A stretch of DNA of 64,000 nucleotides, from contig VGHA01000005.1 in the NCBI GenBank assembly GCA_016868375.1, forward strand, positions 1 to 64,000, in the 5' to 3' direction. The notes under the pieces are model-generated. The model made no database searches. It was given only the letters and a program-made list of their open reading frames with translations, and was not told where the DNA came from. This document shows, in pieces, positions 52,179 through 61,961 of the stretch; within the stretch, counting starts at the first letter, position 1; each line of letters starts with the position of its first letter. The position numbers and the translations under genes were made by a program. This DNA is from Betaproteobacteria bacterium. GTDB lineage: Bacteria > Pseudomonadota > Gammaproteobacteria > Burkholderiales > Burkholderiaceae_E.

Positions 52179-53117
52179 ATGACTACATTGATCAGTCCGC
52201 AGACGCGCGGCGTTTTTATCATCGCGGCGACGCCCTTCACTGACGCGGGCGAGGTCGACTATGAAAGCATAGACACCCTCACCGACTTTTACCTCAGCTT
52301 TGGCATCGATGGCCTCACGATTCTCGGCATCATGGGCGAAGCTCAAAAGCTCTCGGCCGAGGAGTCGCTTGCAGTCATGCGCAGGTATCTGGCGCGCGTC
52401 GCCGGACGCATTCCAGTGATCGTCGGGGTCACGGCCCCCGCTTATGACCCGATGGTCTCGCTCGCACGCGCATCGATGCAAGAGGGGGCGGCAGGCGTGA
52501 TGATTGCGCCACCGGCAAACGTCAAGACCGACGAGCAGTTTTTCAATTTCTTCTCGGGAGCCTGCCGGGCACTCGGACCGGAGGTGCCGGTTTGCCTGCA
52601 GGATTATCCGGCTGTAACCGGCGCCTGGATGTCAGTGCCGGTCTTTGAGCGCATCGTGCGGGAACTGCCCCAGGTCGTGATGCTCAAGGCAGAGGATTGT
52701 CCAGGCCTTACCAAAATCTCCCGAATCCGGGCCCTTGAAGCCAAGGGCCTGCGACGCAGCGCCATTCTCGTGGGCAACAACGGATTGTTCTATCCGCTCG
52801 AGCTTGCACGGGGCGCCGATGGTCCGATGACAGGCGTGGCCTACCCCGAGATGCTCACCGAGGTCTATCGCGCCATGCAGGCTGGAAACCGAGACCTCGC
52901 GGACGATATCTTTGAGATCTATCTTCCGCTTGTTCGCTACGAGACCCAGGCTGGGGTGTCGCTTGCCTGGAGAAAAGAAATACTGCGTCGGCGTAAAGCC
53001 ATCCGCAGCGCCAAGGTAAGAGCGCCCGGCGCGCAACTCAACGCGGATGAACACGATGACCTCACCCGGATGATGGCGAGGATCGATTCGAAGCTTGCCG
53101 CACTCAAGCGCGCCTGA
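52179..53117 (+). CDS. DapA-superfamily (N-acetylneuraminate lyase-like) aldolase
   Basis: 312-residue TIM-barrel class I aldolase or hydratase. The Schiff-base Lys170 (MLKAEDCPG) and the proton-relay Tyr143 (QDYPAVTG) are present. The Thr-Thr pair of true dihydrodipicolinate synthase (GTTGE) is replaced by GIMGE, so it is not expected to make lysine. It likely cleaves or dehydrates a 2-oxo acid formed downstream of the oxygenase. It lies 12 bp after the TauD-like gene. Confidence 0.87.
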   Translation: MTTLISPQTRGVFIIAATPFTDAGEVDYESIDTLTDFYLSFGIDGLTILGIMGEAQKLSAEESLAVMRRYLARVAGRIPVIVGVTAPAYDPMVSLARASMQEGAAGVMIAPPANVKTDEQFFNFFSGACRALGPEVPVCLQDYPAVTGAWMSVPVFERIVRELPQVVMLKAEDCPGLTKISRIRALEAKGLRRSAILVGNNGLFYPLELARGADGPMTGVAYPEMLTEVYRAMQAGNRDLADDIFEIYLPLVRYETQAGVSLAWRKEILRRRKAIRSAKVRAPGAQLNADEHDDLTRMMARIDSKLAALKRA

Positions 53118-53150
53118 ACACGTCTTAACCGGCGCAACAGGGATTCGTTC

Positions 53151-54614
53151 ATGCAATTTGATATCGTGATTCGTGGCGGCACTGTGGTCAACGCTGACGG
53201 GCCTGCTCGCGCCGATGTGGGTATTGTGGGTGAGCGTATTGTCGCGGTCGGTGAAGGCCTGGCCGCGGGGCGGCGCGAGATTGATGCGCGTTCCCGCCTG
53301 GTGATGCCGGGCGGTGTGGATAGCCATTGCCACATCGAACAGGTCTCTTCATTCGGAATCATGTGCGCTGATGATTTTTATTCGGCGACGGTATCCGCCG
53401 CGTTTGGCGGCACAACCACGGTGATTCCTTTTTGCGCGCAGCACCGGGGTGATCGTATCCCCGACGTGTTGGCCGACTACCACCAGCGTGCTGCCGAAAA
53501 AGCCGTGATCGACTATGGCTTTCACCTCATCGTCGCCAATCCCGATGAGCAAACGCTTGCCGGCGATCTGCCCGAGGCGATCGAAACGGGAATACGCTCG
53601 TTCAAGATCTTCATGACCTATGAGCGCATGCGGCTCCACGACGAGCAGATTTTGGATGTGCTCATGACCGCGCGCCGCCACGGCGCACTGGTGATGGTTC
53701 ACGCTGAAAATCACGGCATCATCAGCTGGCTAGCGGGCCGCATGGTGGGACAGGGCCGGGTTGCCCCGCGCTACCACGCCATCTGTCACACGCGCTCGTC
53801 CGAAGCCGAAGCCATCAATCGCGTGATTGCGCTTGCCGAGGTGGTCGACACCCCCATTCTGATTGTTCATGTGAGCACAATTGAGGGCGTGGCAGCGATA
53901 CGTGAGGCGCGCGCTCGGGGTGCCAAGGTTTACGGCGAGACCTGCCCGCAGTATCTGTTCCTTACCGCAAGCGACATCGACCGTGGATTGGAGGGAGCGA
54001 TGTTTTGCTGCTCGCCACCCCCGCGCGATGAAGCCGCACAGCAGGCGTGCTGGCGGGGGCTCAAGGACGGCGCCCTGGCGGTCTATTCCTCTGACCATGC
54101 GCCTTATCGCTACGACGCCAGCGGCAAGCTTCCGAAAGGCGACAAGACGACCTTCAAGGAAATGGCCAATGGCGTACCCGGGCTGGAGCTCAGGCTGCCT
54201 CTGCTGTTTTCCGAGGGCGTGGGCAAGGGGCGATTGAGCCTGGGTGAATTTGTCGAACTCACAGCCACCCGCCACGCCGAAATTTACGGGCTACCCACCA
54301 AGGGCCGCATTGCGCCAGGCTGCGATGCCGACATCGCCATCTGGGACACCGAACGCAAGCTCACCATTTCGGCGGCTGCGCTCCACGACAACACCGGCTA
54401 CACGCCCTACGAGGGGCGCAGCCTATCGGGTTGGCCGGTGATGGTATTGTCCCGGGGCGACGTGATCGTCGACCAGATCCAGTCGCCTGGGGTGATTCAG
54501 GCTGCGCGCGGACGGGGCCGCTTCATTGCGCGCGACCGCAGCGATGCGGTGGTACCGGCCGGCCGCATGATTGCTGAGGTCGCCCAGCTTGCAACCTGGG
54601 GAGATACGCTTTGA
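53151..54614 (+). CDS. Dihydropyrimidinase / D-hydantoinase
   Basis: 487-residue cyclic amidohydrolase that opens hydantoin or dihydropyrimidine rings to N-carbamoyl amino acids. The binuclear metal site shows His59 and His61 (DSHCHIE), the carbamylated Lys152 (SFKIFMTYE), His184 (VHAENH), His in IVHVSTIEG and Asp in SSDHAPY. Length and order match bacterial hydantoinases. It overlaps the carbamoylase start (TTGA), which is the expected next enzyme. Confidence 0.94.
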   Translation: MQFDIVIRGGTVVNADGPARADVGIVGERIVAVGEGLAAGRREIDARSRLVMPGGVDSHCHIEQVSSFGIMCADDFYSATVSAAFGGTTTVIPFCAQHRGDRIPDVLADYHQRAAEKAVIDYGFHLIVANPDEQTLAGDLPEAIETGIRSFKIFMTYERMRLHDEQILDVLMTARRHGALVMVHAENHGIISWLAGRMVGQGRVAPRYHAICHTRSSEAEAINRVIALAEVVDTPILIVHVSTIEGVAAIREARARGAKVYGETCPQYLFLTASDIDRGLEGAMFCCSPPPRDEAAQQACWRGLKDGALAVYSSDHAPYRYDASGKLPKGDKTTFKEMANGVPGLELRLPLLFSEGVGKGRLSLGEFVELTATRHAEIYGLPTKGRIAPGCDADIAIWDTERKLTISAAALHDNTGYTPYEGRSLSGWPVMVLSRGDVIVDQIQSPGVIQAARGRGRFIARDRSDAVVPAGRMIAEVAQLATWGDTL

Positions 54615-55558
54615 CTCGAAAGCTTCATATTGCCGCCGCGCAGCTGGGCGCGGTCCATCTTTCTGACACGCGTGAGGCAGTTGTTGCCCGTCTTCGGGCG
54701 CTGCTCTCGCAGGCGCATGAGCGTGGCGTGCGCTTTGTGGTGTTTCCGGAGCTTGCCTTCACCACCTTCTTCCCGCGTCACTGGTATGACAACCAGGCCG
54801 AGGTCGATGCGCGTTTTTTTGAGGCAAGCCTGCCATCGCCTGCCACGCAACCTCTGTTTGATGATGCGAAGCGCTACGGTATCGGGTTTTACATTGGCTA
54901 TGCCGAGCTCACCGAGCAGGATGGACGCACACGGCGTTTCAACACAGCCGTGCTGGTCTCGCCCAATGGCGAAATCGTCGGCAAATACCGCAAGGTACAT
55001 CTGCCAGGCCATGCGGACCACAAGCCGCAGGCGGCATTCCAGCACCTGGAAAAAAAATATTTCGAAGTGGGCGATCTGGGCTTTCGCACGTGGCGCCTTC
55101 AGGACGCGATCATGGGCATGCTGATCTGTAATGATCGTCGTTGGCCCGAGGCGTTTCGTGCGTTGACGCTGCAGGGTGCTGAACTCGTCGCGCTGGGTTT
55201 CAACACCCCAACCGAGAACCTCCACTATCCTGAGCCCCCGGCGCTCAGGGTGCACCATCATCTGATCATGGCGCAGGCAATGGCGTTCATGAATGCCACC
55301 TGGCTGGTTGAAACCGCCAAATGCGGCTTCGAGGACGGATTCAGGATGTTCGGGCATTCCGTGATCGTTGCCCCGTCAGGCGAAATCGTCGCCAAGACAG
55401 CGACCGAGAACGATGAGTTGATCAGCTTTGATGCAGACCTGGATATGGCACAAGATCTCAAACGCACCATGTTCAACTACGCCGCGCACCGCCGCCCGGA
55501 GCACTATCGCATTCTGGTGGACCGGATTGGTGCAGAGGTCACGCCCGCTAACGGATGA
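54611..55558 (+). CDS. N-carbamoyl-D-amino acid amidohydrolase
   Basis: Nitrilase-superfamily enzyme that releases D-amino acid, CO2 and NH3 from N-carbamoyl-D-amino acids. 315 residues, TTG start coupled to the hydantoinase gene. The Glu-Lys-Cys triad is Glu47 (VFPELAF), Lys128 (GKYRKVHLPG) and Cys173 (ICNDRRWPEAF), the last being the hallmark D-carbamoylase motif. A 104-bp gap follows before the ABC genes. Confidence 0.93.
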   Translation: MTRKLHIAAAQLGAVHLSDTREAVVARLRALLSQAHERGVRFVVFPELAFTTFFPRHWYDNQAEVDARFFEASLPSPATQPLFDDAKRYGIGFYIGYAELTEQDGRTRRFNTAVLVSPNGEIVGKYRKVHLPGHADHKPQAAFQHLEKKYFEVGDLGFRTWRLQDAIMGMLICNDRRWPEAFRALTLQGAELVALGFNTPTENLHYPEPPALRVHHHLIMAQAMAFMNATWLVETAKCGFEDGFRMFGHSVIVAPSGEIVAKTATENDELISFDADLDMAQDLKRTMFNYAAHRRPEHYRILVDRIGAEVTPANG

Positions 55559-55662
55559 CAGTCATACCGCACGGCCCGTCGCACTGATTTGGGGCGGCAT
55601 GCGGTTTGCTCACAGGTATAGAGCCCCGGCCACGATCTCGGCCAACTTTTTAGGAGACTGAA

Positions 55663-56508
55663 ATGAAACGGATGACGCTCAATACGCTGTTTGCGGTGGC
55701 CCTGGTCGCAGCGCCAGGGACGATGGCGCAGGACAAGCCGATGCTCGCGGGCGTCGATGGCACCTTCGCACCACATGCCATGCCCAAAGTGGGCGGCGGG
55801 GTGGAAGGCTTCAATATCGACCTGATCATGGAGATCGGCAAGCAGCTGGGCCGCAAGATCGACATCCAGGCGGCCGAATTTTCGGGCCTGATTCCGGCGA
55901 TGAATGCGGGCCGTCTCGACTTCGTCGGCGCGCCGACAACGGTCACGCGTGAGCGCGCCCAGAACCTGCTCTTCACCGAGGGCTATCTCAACACCTACTA
56001 TCAATTTCTGGTGCCCGCAGGCAGGCCTGATCTCAAGACACTTGATGACTTGAAAGGCAAGATGATTTCTGCCAACAAAGGCTCGGCCTACGACAAGTGG
56101 CTGGCCGACAATGCAGGAAAATATGGCTTCAAGCACGAGTCGTATCCGACCAACTCGGATGCAGTTCAGGCGGTGATGTCTGGCCGGGCTGATGCAACGC
56201 TGGGCGGTAACACGGTCTCGGCGTATGCGGCGCTTCGCAACAAAGGGAAACTTTCTCTCACATCGCTCAAGATTGACGAGGGTCTGGTGTGGGCCGCGGT
56301 GTTCCGCAAGGATGATGCGAAAACCCGCAATCAGGTTGATGAGGCGATCGAGTGCCTGAAGAAAAACGGCACGATCGCGCAGCTGCATGAAAAATGGTTT
56401 GGCGTGAAACCTGAGGCTGGTGCCGCGGCGGTCACCGTCTTTGCCGGATATGGCGTGCCTGGCATGCCGGGCTACGAGGCAACGCCCCACGAAGCCAAGT
56501 GTCGGTGA
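55663..56508 (+). CDS. Polar amino-acid-type ABC transporter binding protein (hydantoin operon)
   Basis: 281-residue SBP_bac_3 protein with a signal peptide ending near TMAQ and a good AGGAGA ribosome site. Core marks are GGGVEGFNIDLIMEIGKQLG, EFSGLIPAMNAGRLDFVGAP and TLDDLKGKMISANKGSAYDKW. It likely binds the operon's cyclic or carbamoyl substrate or the derived amino acid. Its 3' end overlaps the ATPase gene by 10 bp. Confidence 0.9.
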   Translation: MKRMTLNTLFAVALVAAPGTMAQDKPMLAGVDGTFAPHAMPKVGGGVEGFNIDLIMEIGKQLGRKIDIQAAEFSGLIPAMNAGRLDFVGAPTTVTRERAQNLLFTEGYLNTYYQFLVPAGRPDLKTLDDLKGKMISANKGSAYDKWLADNAGKYGFKHESYPTNSDAVQAVMSGRADATLGGNTVSAYAALRNKGKLSLTSLKIDEGLVWAAVFRKDDAKTRNQVDEAIECLKKNGTIAQLHEKWFGVKPEAGAAAVTVFAGYGVPGMPGYEATPHEAKCR

Positions 56509-57260
56509 AGCCACCTTCCGGCGCGCAGCCCCTGCTTGAACTCCGGGGCTTGCGCAAAAGTTTTGGTGCAAGCGAAGTGGTGCGCGGGGTCGACCTTGCG
56601 GTTGTCCCGCGAGAACTTGTCTTCGTGATTGGCCCCTCGGGCTCAGGCAAGTCGACGCTGCTTCGCATGTGCAATCGGCTCGAAGAGCCTTCGGCTGGGG
56701 AAATCTGGTTCGAGGGACAGAACATCCTGGCCCCGGGCACCGATCTGAACGCGGTTCGACGCCGGATCGGCATGGTGTTTCAGTCCTTCAATCTCTATCC
56801 CCACCTCAATGCCCGAGACAATGTGGCGCTTGCGCTGATCCATGTGCTCAAGCAGCCGCGCGAAGAGGCGCATGCGCGGGCCGTCGAATCACTTCGTAAA
56901 GTAGGGCTCGGCGATCGGGGTGAGGCAAAGCCTGCCGAGCTTTCGGGCGGCCAGCAGCAGCGCGTGGCAATCGCTCGCGCGCTTGCGCTCGAGCCTGCCA
57001 TCGTGCTGTTCGACGAGCCGACCTCGGCGCTTGACCCCGAGCTTGTGGGCAGCGTGCTCGCAGTGCTCAGGGAGTTGCGATCTGCCGGTATGACGATGAT
57101 GGTGGTGAGTCATGAAATGGGCTTTGCCCGCGGCGCAGCCGATCGCGTGGTGTTCATGGAATCGGGTCGGATCCTGGCAGACGGTCCGCCCGAGACAATT
57201 TTTGGCGCAGGGGCGCCTCAGCGCATCCGCGAGTTTGTCGCAAGCGTCGAACACCGTTGA
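56499..57260 (+). CDS. Polar amino-acid-type ABC transporter ATP-binding protein
   Basis: 253 residues, GTG start; a second GTG at 56505 is possible. Walker A is GPSGSGKST, the signature is LSGGQQQRVAIARAL, Walker B is AIVLFDEPTSALD and the H-loop is VVSHEMGF, all of the GlnQ/HisP class. It is the only ABC ATPase gene in the window. It could also serve the ATPase-less system at 15800-17343, although that is not shown. Confidence 0.95.
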   Translation: MSVKPPSGAQPLLELRGLRKSFGASEVVRGVDLAVVPRELVFVIGPSGSGKSTLLRMCNRLEEPSAGEIWFEGQNILAPGTDLNAVRRRIGMVFQSFNLYPHLNARDNVALALIHVLKQPREEAHARAVESLRKVGLGDRGEAKPAELSGGQQQRVAIARALALEPAIVLFDEPTSALDPELVGSVLAVLRELRSAGMTMMVVSHEMGFARGAADRVVFMESGRILADGPPETIFGAGAPQRIREFVASVEHR

Positions 57261-57263
57261 ACC

Positions 57264-57935
57264 ATGCAAGGCCTAATCGACACTTTTTTCAACATCGCGG
57301 TGATGGCGCAATACCTGCCCAAGGTCCTCGAGGGTATGGTCATCACGGTGCTCCTCGCCATAGCCGTGGTGCTGACAGGTCTGGCGCTGGGATTTGTGCT
57401 GGCCGTGGTGCGCAGCGCCGGTCTTCGCGTGGTCAACGTCCTGATCGTGCTGTTTGCCGATGTGTTTCGCGCCGTGCCGCCGCTGGTGATTCTGATCACG
57501 ATCTATTTCGCACTACCCACGGTTGGCCTGCGCTTTACCGGCTTTGAGTCGGCCTGGATCGGCCTCTCGCTGGCGCTTGCTGCCTTCGCAGAAGAAGTGA
57601 TCTGGGCCGGCATCCTGTCGGTGCCGCGCGGGCAATGGGAGGCTGCGCGCTCAAGCGGCTTAGGCTTCGCGCAGGCGATGCGTCTCGTGATTCTTCCGCA
57701 GGCCTTACGGCTTACGATTGCGCCGCTCACCAGCCGCGCCATCGTGATCACCAAGAACACGGCATTGGCCTCGGTCGTGGCGGTCGGAGAAATTCTGTAC
57801 CAGGCACAGGCCGCCTATTCTTTTTCCTACAACCCGTCGCCGCTCACGCTGGGCGCGATCGCTTATCTGGTGCTGTTCATCCCGCTGGTGTGGCTCGGGC
57901 GGTGGGTGGAAACGAGGTTTGCATGGAAGCGCTGA
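57264..57935 (+). CDS. Polar amino-acid-type ABC transporter permease 1
   Basis: 223-residue HisM-type permease with about five spans. The EAA loop is EAARSSGLGFAQAMRLVILPQ, and FADVFRAVPPLVILITIYF is present. It starts 3 bp after the ATPase stop and overlaps permease 2 by 13 bp. The two unequal permeases form the heterodimeric channel. Confidence 0.92.
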   Translation: MQGLIDTFFNIAVMAQYLPKVLEGMVITVLLAIAVVLTGLALGFVLAVVRSAGLRVVNVLIVLFADVFRAVPPLVILITIYFALPTVGLRFTGFESAWIGLSLALAAFAEEVIWAGILSVPRGQWEAARSSGLGFAQAMRLVILPQALRLTIAPLTSRAIVITKNTALASVVAVGEILYQAQAAYSFSYNPSPLTLGAIAYLVLFIPLVWLGRWVETRFAWKR

Positions 57936-58594
57936 TCAGCGGATTTTTCAATCTGCAGATTCTTACTGAGGCAGCGCCCTACCTCGCGCAGGGTCTGGCC
58001 ATGACCCTGATGCTCAGCCTTGTTGCGGTACCGCTTGGCCTTGCGGGGGGGCTTGCACTTGCTCTCGCATCAACGTCAAGGAGCCGCCTGCTTCGCTGGT
58101 CGGCAGTTGTGTACACCGACCTGTTTCGGGCTTTTCCGCCGCTTGTGCTGTTGCTCTTTGTGGCCTTCGGATTGCCCTTTCTGGGATTCAAGCCACCCGC
58201 CTTCATTGCGGTGGCGATCGCCTTTCTGCTCAACACTTCAAGCTATTACGGCGAGATTTTGCGCGCGGGTATTGAATCGGTGCCAGGGGGCCAGCACGAA
58301 GCGGCGCGGGCAACCGGTCTGGGCCGTTGGCAGAGCCTTCGTTATGTGATCGTGCCCCAGGCCGTGCGCAATGTGGTGCCCGATCTGATCAGTAACACCC
58401 TGGAAGTGGTCAAGCTCACATCCATTGCGAGCGTTGTGGCGCTTCCCGAACTGCTTTATACGGCAAGACAGGTCCAATCGGTCACCTACAATGCCTCGCC
58501 GGTGATTGCCGCAGGGCTGATTTATCTTGTACTGCTCTGGCCGCTGGTGCGTTTACTCTCCCGCTATGAGCGGCAGGCAGTGAGTATCCGCTAG
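57923..58594 (+). CDS. Polar amino-acid-type ABC transporter permease 2
   Basis: 223 residues from the ATG at 57923; the longer open frame shadows permease 1. The EAA loop is EAARATGLGRWQSLRYVIVP, and YTDLFRAFPPLVLLLFVAF mirrors permease 1. It completes the ABC importer, 36 bp before the racemase. Confidence 0.92.
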   Translation: MEALISGFFNLQILTEAAPYLAQGLAMTLMLSLVAVPLGLAGGLALALASTSRSRLLRWSAVVYTDLFRAFPPLVLLLFVAFGLPFLGFKPPAFIAVAIAFLLNTSSYYGEILRAGIESVPGGQHEAARATGLGRWQSLRYVIVPQAVRNVVPDLISNTLEVVKLTSIASVVALPELLYTARQVQSVTYNASPVIAAGLIYLVLLWPLVRLLSRYERQAVSIR

Positions 58595-58630
58595 GGCATC
58601 GAAAGAGCGTCAGACCCGAGGAGCTGATTC

Positions 58631-59293
58631 ATGAGTCCGCGTATTCTGGTGATCAATCCCAACAGCACGGTCGCGGTCACCGAGGGCATCGACCGGGCGC
58701 TCGCGCCGCTGCGATTGCCCGGGGGCCCGCAGTTCGAGTGCGTGACACTGGCCGAAGGCCCGCCAGGCATACAGACGCAACGTGATGTGGACGGCGTGAT
58801 CACGCCACTGTGTCAACTCATCGCCCAACGCGACCAGAACTGCGATGCCTTTGTGATCGCCTGCTACAGCGACCCGGGTTTGCACAGCGCTCGTGAAGTC
58901 ACCCGAAAACCGGTTCTGGGCATCTCCGAATGCGGGGTACTCACCGCGCTCACGCTGGGCCAGCGCTTCGGAGTGATCGCGATATTGGCCGGTTCAATTC
59001 CGCGACACCTGCGCTATCTGGGTGCGATGGGCGTCATGGATCGGCTCGCAGCCGAGTTGCCGGTTGGGCTGCAGGTGACCGAGTTGTCAGACGTGGCGCG
59101 CACCCGCGAACGGCTCATCGCAACCGGCCGAAGCCTGGTCAATGAACACGGTGCCAACGTGGTGGTGATGGGTTGCGCGGGCATGGCGCAGTATCGGCGC
59201 GAGCTCGAGCAGGCCATTGGCGTACCGGTGGTCGAGCCCACTCAGGCAGCAGCGGGTATGGCGCTTAGCCGCGTGCAACTCGCCTCGGCCTGA
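58631..59293 (+). CDS. Hydantoin racemase (Asp/Glu racemase superfamily)
   Basis: 220-residue racemase. Two catalytic cysteines are visible: Cys78 (VIACYSDPG) and Cys182 (VVMGCAGM). The N-terminus ILVINPNST and C-terminal PVVEPTQAA are hydantoin-racemase marks. It would interconvert 5-substituted hydantoins so that a D-specific hydantoinase/carbamoylase pair uses both isomers. It is the last gene of the operon, only 43 bp from mutS. Confidence 0.9.
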   Translation: MSPRILVINPNSTVAVTEGIDRALAPLRLPGGPQFECVTLAEGPPGIQTQRDVDGVITPLCQLIAQRDQNCDAFVIACYSDPGLHSAREVTRKPVLGISECGVLTALTLGQRFGVIAILAGSIPRHLRYLGAMGVMDRLAAELPVGLQVTELSDVARTRERLIATGRSLVNEHGANVVVMGCAGMAQYRRELEQAIGVPVVEPTQAAAGMALSRVQLASA

Positions 59294-59336
59294 AACCGCG
59301 GCTGGCGAGCAGACATCCCCTCGTTCCAGGTTCTTG

Positions 59337-61946
59337 ATGGCTGATATCGATAACCATACGCCGATGATGCAGCAGTACCTGCGCATCAAGGCTGACTATC
59401 CGGAGATGTTGCTGTTCTACCGGATGGGGGATTTTTACGAGCTGTTTTTCGACGATGCCGACAAGGCATCGCGACTGCTTGGCATCACCTTGACACGACG
59501 CGGCGTGTCGGCCGGGGAACCGATTCCGATGGCCGGCGTTCCGGTTCATGCTGTTGAGCAGTATCTGGCGCGACTGATTCGAATCGGCGAGTCGGTGGCG
59601 GTCTGCGAGCAGGTCGGCGACCCGGCGCTTGCCAAAGGACCGGTTGAGCGCAAAGTGGTGCGCATCGTGACGCCGGGCACCCTTACCGACGCGCAGCTTC
59701 TCCCCGAGCGCGAAGACCGCGTTCTGCTGGCACTGAACCCCAGTCCGCGTGCCGATGGCAGGTGCGGACTCGGGTGGATGGTCGTGGCAAGTGGCGAGTT
59801 CTGGGTCGCCGAGGTGGACGCCAATGCACTGGGCCAGGAAATTGACCGGCTGCGGCCCGCTGAAGTTCTGATCGCTGATGGACGCACGCTTTCACCCGAG
59901 TGGCTTGCGCTCCTCGGACAGGCGCCGCTTGCACGCGCCCCCGACTGGCACTTTGACCCGCAGCGGGCCGAACGCGCGCTGGCTGAGCTCTTCGGTGTGC
60001 GTGACCTGGCGGGCTTTGGCGTCACCGAGTACCCGCTCGCGGTAGGCGCGGCTGGAGCGCTGGTGCAGTACGCCATGCGGACGCAGGGCCAGTCGCTTCC
60101 GCATCTGCAAGGCCTGCGGGTTCATCAGGGCAGCGAGTTTATTGAGCTTGATCCGGTTGCACGGCGCAACCTCGAAATCGTCGACACGCTGCGCGGCGAC
60201 GATGGGCCCTGCCTGATCCGAATTGTCGACCGCTGTGCCACCGCGGCCGGCGGTCGATTGTTGCGGCGTTGGCTGCAGCAACCGTTGCGCGACGCTGAAC
60301 GCGCCGCCGCTCGCCATGACCAGGTCGATGCAATCGCCGCGGTTCGCCTCGCGCTTCAGGATTACCTGTCGCGCCTGCCAGACCTTGAACGGGTGGCCGC
60401 GCGCATTGCGCTGGGCAGCGTGCGCCCGCGCGAGCTCGCAGCGCTTCGGGATGCAATACCGCCACTGCGCGGCATCATCGAACTGCTGGCCTCCCTGCCG
60501 CAACCCGCATTTGCGGACCCCATCGATGCGCTTGCCCTGCCCGACCCAGCCTGGCAACCCATCGCAGAGGCGCTGATGGACGAGCCCTCTGCGCTGGCAC
60601 GCGAGGGCGGCGTGATCCGCGACGGGTTTGATGCCGAGCTCGATGAACTGCGCGCAATCGACCGCGACTGCGACAGCTTCCTCGCACAAATGGAGCAGGC
60701 CGAGCGCGAGCGCACCGGAATCGCCAATCTGCGCGTGGGCTACAACAACGTTCACGGCTTTTTCATTGAAGTCAGTCACGGCCAGTCCGACAAGGTTCCC
60801 GTTGAATACCGCCGGCGCCAAACGCTGAAGAACGCCGAGCGCTACATCACACCCGAGCTGAAGACCTTCGAAGACAAAGCGCTGTCGGCCCGCGAGCGCG
60901 CGTTGGCACGCGAGCGCATGCTCTATGAGCAGCTGGTCGGCCGGCTTGCCGCATCGGTCCCTGCCTGGCAGCGGGCGGGACGAGCGGTAGCCGAGGTCGA
61001 TGTGCTGGCAAATTTTTCTGAGCGCGCGACCACGCTGCGATGGACCCGGCCGCGTTTCGGTCGCACGCCCGGCGTCGAAATTCGAGCCGGACGTCACCCG
61101 GTGGTGGAGGCGGGTGTCGAAACTTTCGTGCCGAACGACTGCGTGATGCGCGAGAACCGTCGGATGCTGCTCATCACGGGTCCCAACATGGGCGGCAAGT
61201 CCACCTACATGCGATCAGTGGCGCTCATCGTGCTGCTCGCTTACTGCGGAAGTTTTGTGCCGGCTGAGCTTTGCGAGTTGGGCCCGATCGACAGAATTTT
61301 TACGCGGATCGGCGCATCGGATGACCTCGCCGGGGGGCGCTCAACCTTCATGGTCGAAATGACCGAAGCAGCTGCAATCCTGAATGCGGCCACCGAGCAC
61401 TCACTGGTCCTGATGGACGAAATTGGACGCGGTACCTCGACCTTCGACGGGCTGTCGCTCGCCCACGCGATCGCGTCGCGTCTGCTGTCGCACAACCGAA
61501 GTTTTACGCTGTTTGCCACCCATTATTTCGAGCTCACTGAACTCGCCTCCACGCAACCCGGCGCAGTCAACCTGCATCTGTCCGCGGCCGAGCATCGCGG
61601 CGGCATCGTATTTCTGCATGAGGTGCGTGACGGTCCCGCAAGCCGCAGCTACGGGCTTCAGGTGGCACGGCTGGCTGGCGTGCCGCAACCTGTCATTCGA
61701 AGCGCAGGGGCGCTGCTCACCAGGCTCGAAGCGCGCGCGCGTGAAAACGATCAGCAGTTTGATCTGTTCGCAGCCGATCCGGTACCCGAAGCGGCCGATC
61801 AACCCGCTGCGCCCGTGCCTGAGCCTGCGCTTGATCAGGCGTTCGCGCTTCGCGACCGCCTGATCGAGATCGACCCGGATGCGCTAACGCCACGCGAGGC
61901 GCTCGATCAACTTTATGCGCTCCGGGCCATGCTCGACGGCCGATAA
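59337..61946 (+). CDS. mutS: DNA mismatch repair protein MutS
   Basis: Recognises mismatches and recruits MutL. 869 residues from the ATG at 59337. The mismatch-binding motif FYELF is in the N-domain ([13 protein letters not shown]), followed by connector, lever and clamp domains. Then come Walker [10 protein letters not shown] and Walker [13 protein letters not shown], and the C-terminal HTH/tetramer region. The length equals the family norm. It follows the hydantoin operon on the same strand with 43 bp between, so it may receive read-through from it. Confidence 0.97.
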   Translation: MADIDNHTPMMQQYLRIKADYPEMLLFYRMGDFYELFFDDADKASRLLGITLTRRGVSAGEPIPMAGVPVHAVEQYLARLIRIGESVAVCEQVGDPALAKGPVERKVVRIVTPGTLTDAQLLPEREDRVLLALNPSPRADGRCGLGWMVVASGEFWVAEVDANALGQEIDRLRPAEVLIADGRTLSPEWLALLGQAPLARAPDWHFDPQRAERALAELFGVRDLAGFGVTEYPLAVGAAGALVQYAMRTQGQSLPHLQGLRVHQGSEFIELDPVARRNLEIVDTLRGDDGPCLIRIVDRCATAAGGRLLRRWLQQPLRDAERAAARHDQVDAIAAVRLALQDYLSRLPDLERVAARIALGSVRPRELAALRDAIPPLRGIIELLASLPQPAFADPIDALALPDPAWQPIAEALMDEPSALAREGGVIRDGFDAELDELRAIDRDCDSFLAQMEQAERERTGIANLRVGYNNVHGFFIEVSHGQSDKVPVEYRRRQTLKNAERYITPELKTFEDKALSARERALARERMLYEQLVGRLAASVPAWQRAGRAVAEVDVLANFSERATTLRWTRPRFGRTPGVEIRAGRHPVVEAGVETFVPNDCVMRENRRMLLITGPNMGGKSTYMRSVALIVLLAYCGSFVPAELCELGPIDRIFTRIGASDDLAGGRSTFMVEMTEAAAILNAATEHSLVLMDEIGRGTSTFDGLSLAHAIASRLLSHNRSFTLFATHYFELTELASTQPGAVNLHLSAAEHRGGIVFLHEVRDGPASRSYGLQVARLAGVPQPVIRSAGALLTRLEARARENDQQFDLFAADPVPEAADQPAAPVPEPALDQAFALRDRLIEIDPDALTPREALDQLYALRAMLDGR

Positions 61947-61961
61947 GCGCAGGGTCATCGC

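Noticed and set aside
52179-53117. Annotation as dapA for lysine synthesis
   Set aside because: The GTTGE Thr pair is missing and the gene sits in a hydantoin-type catabolic operon.
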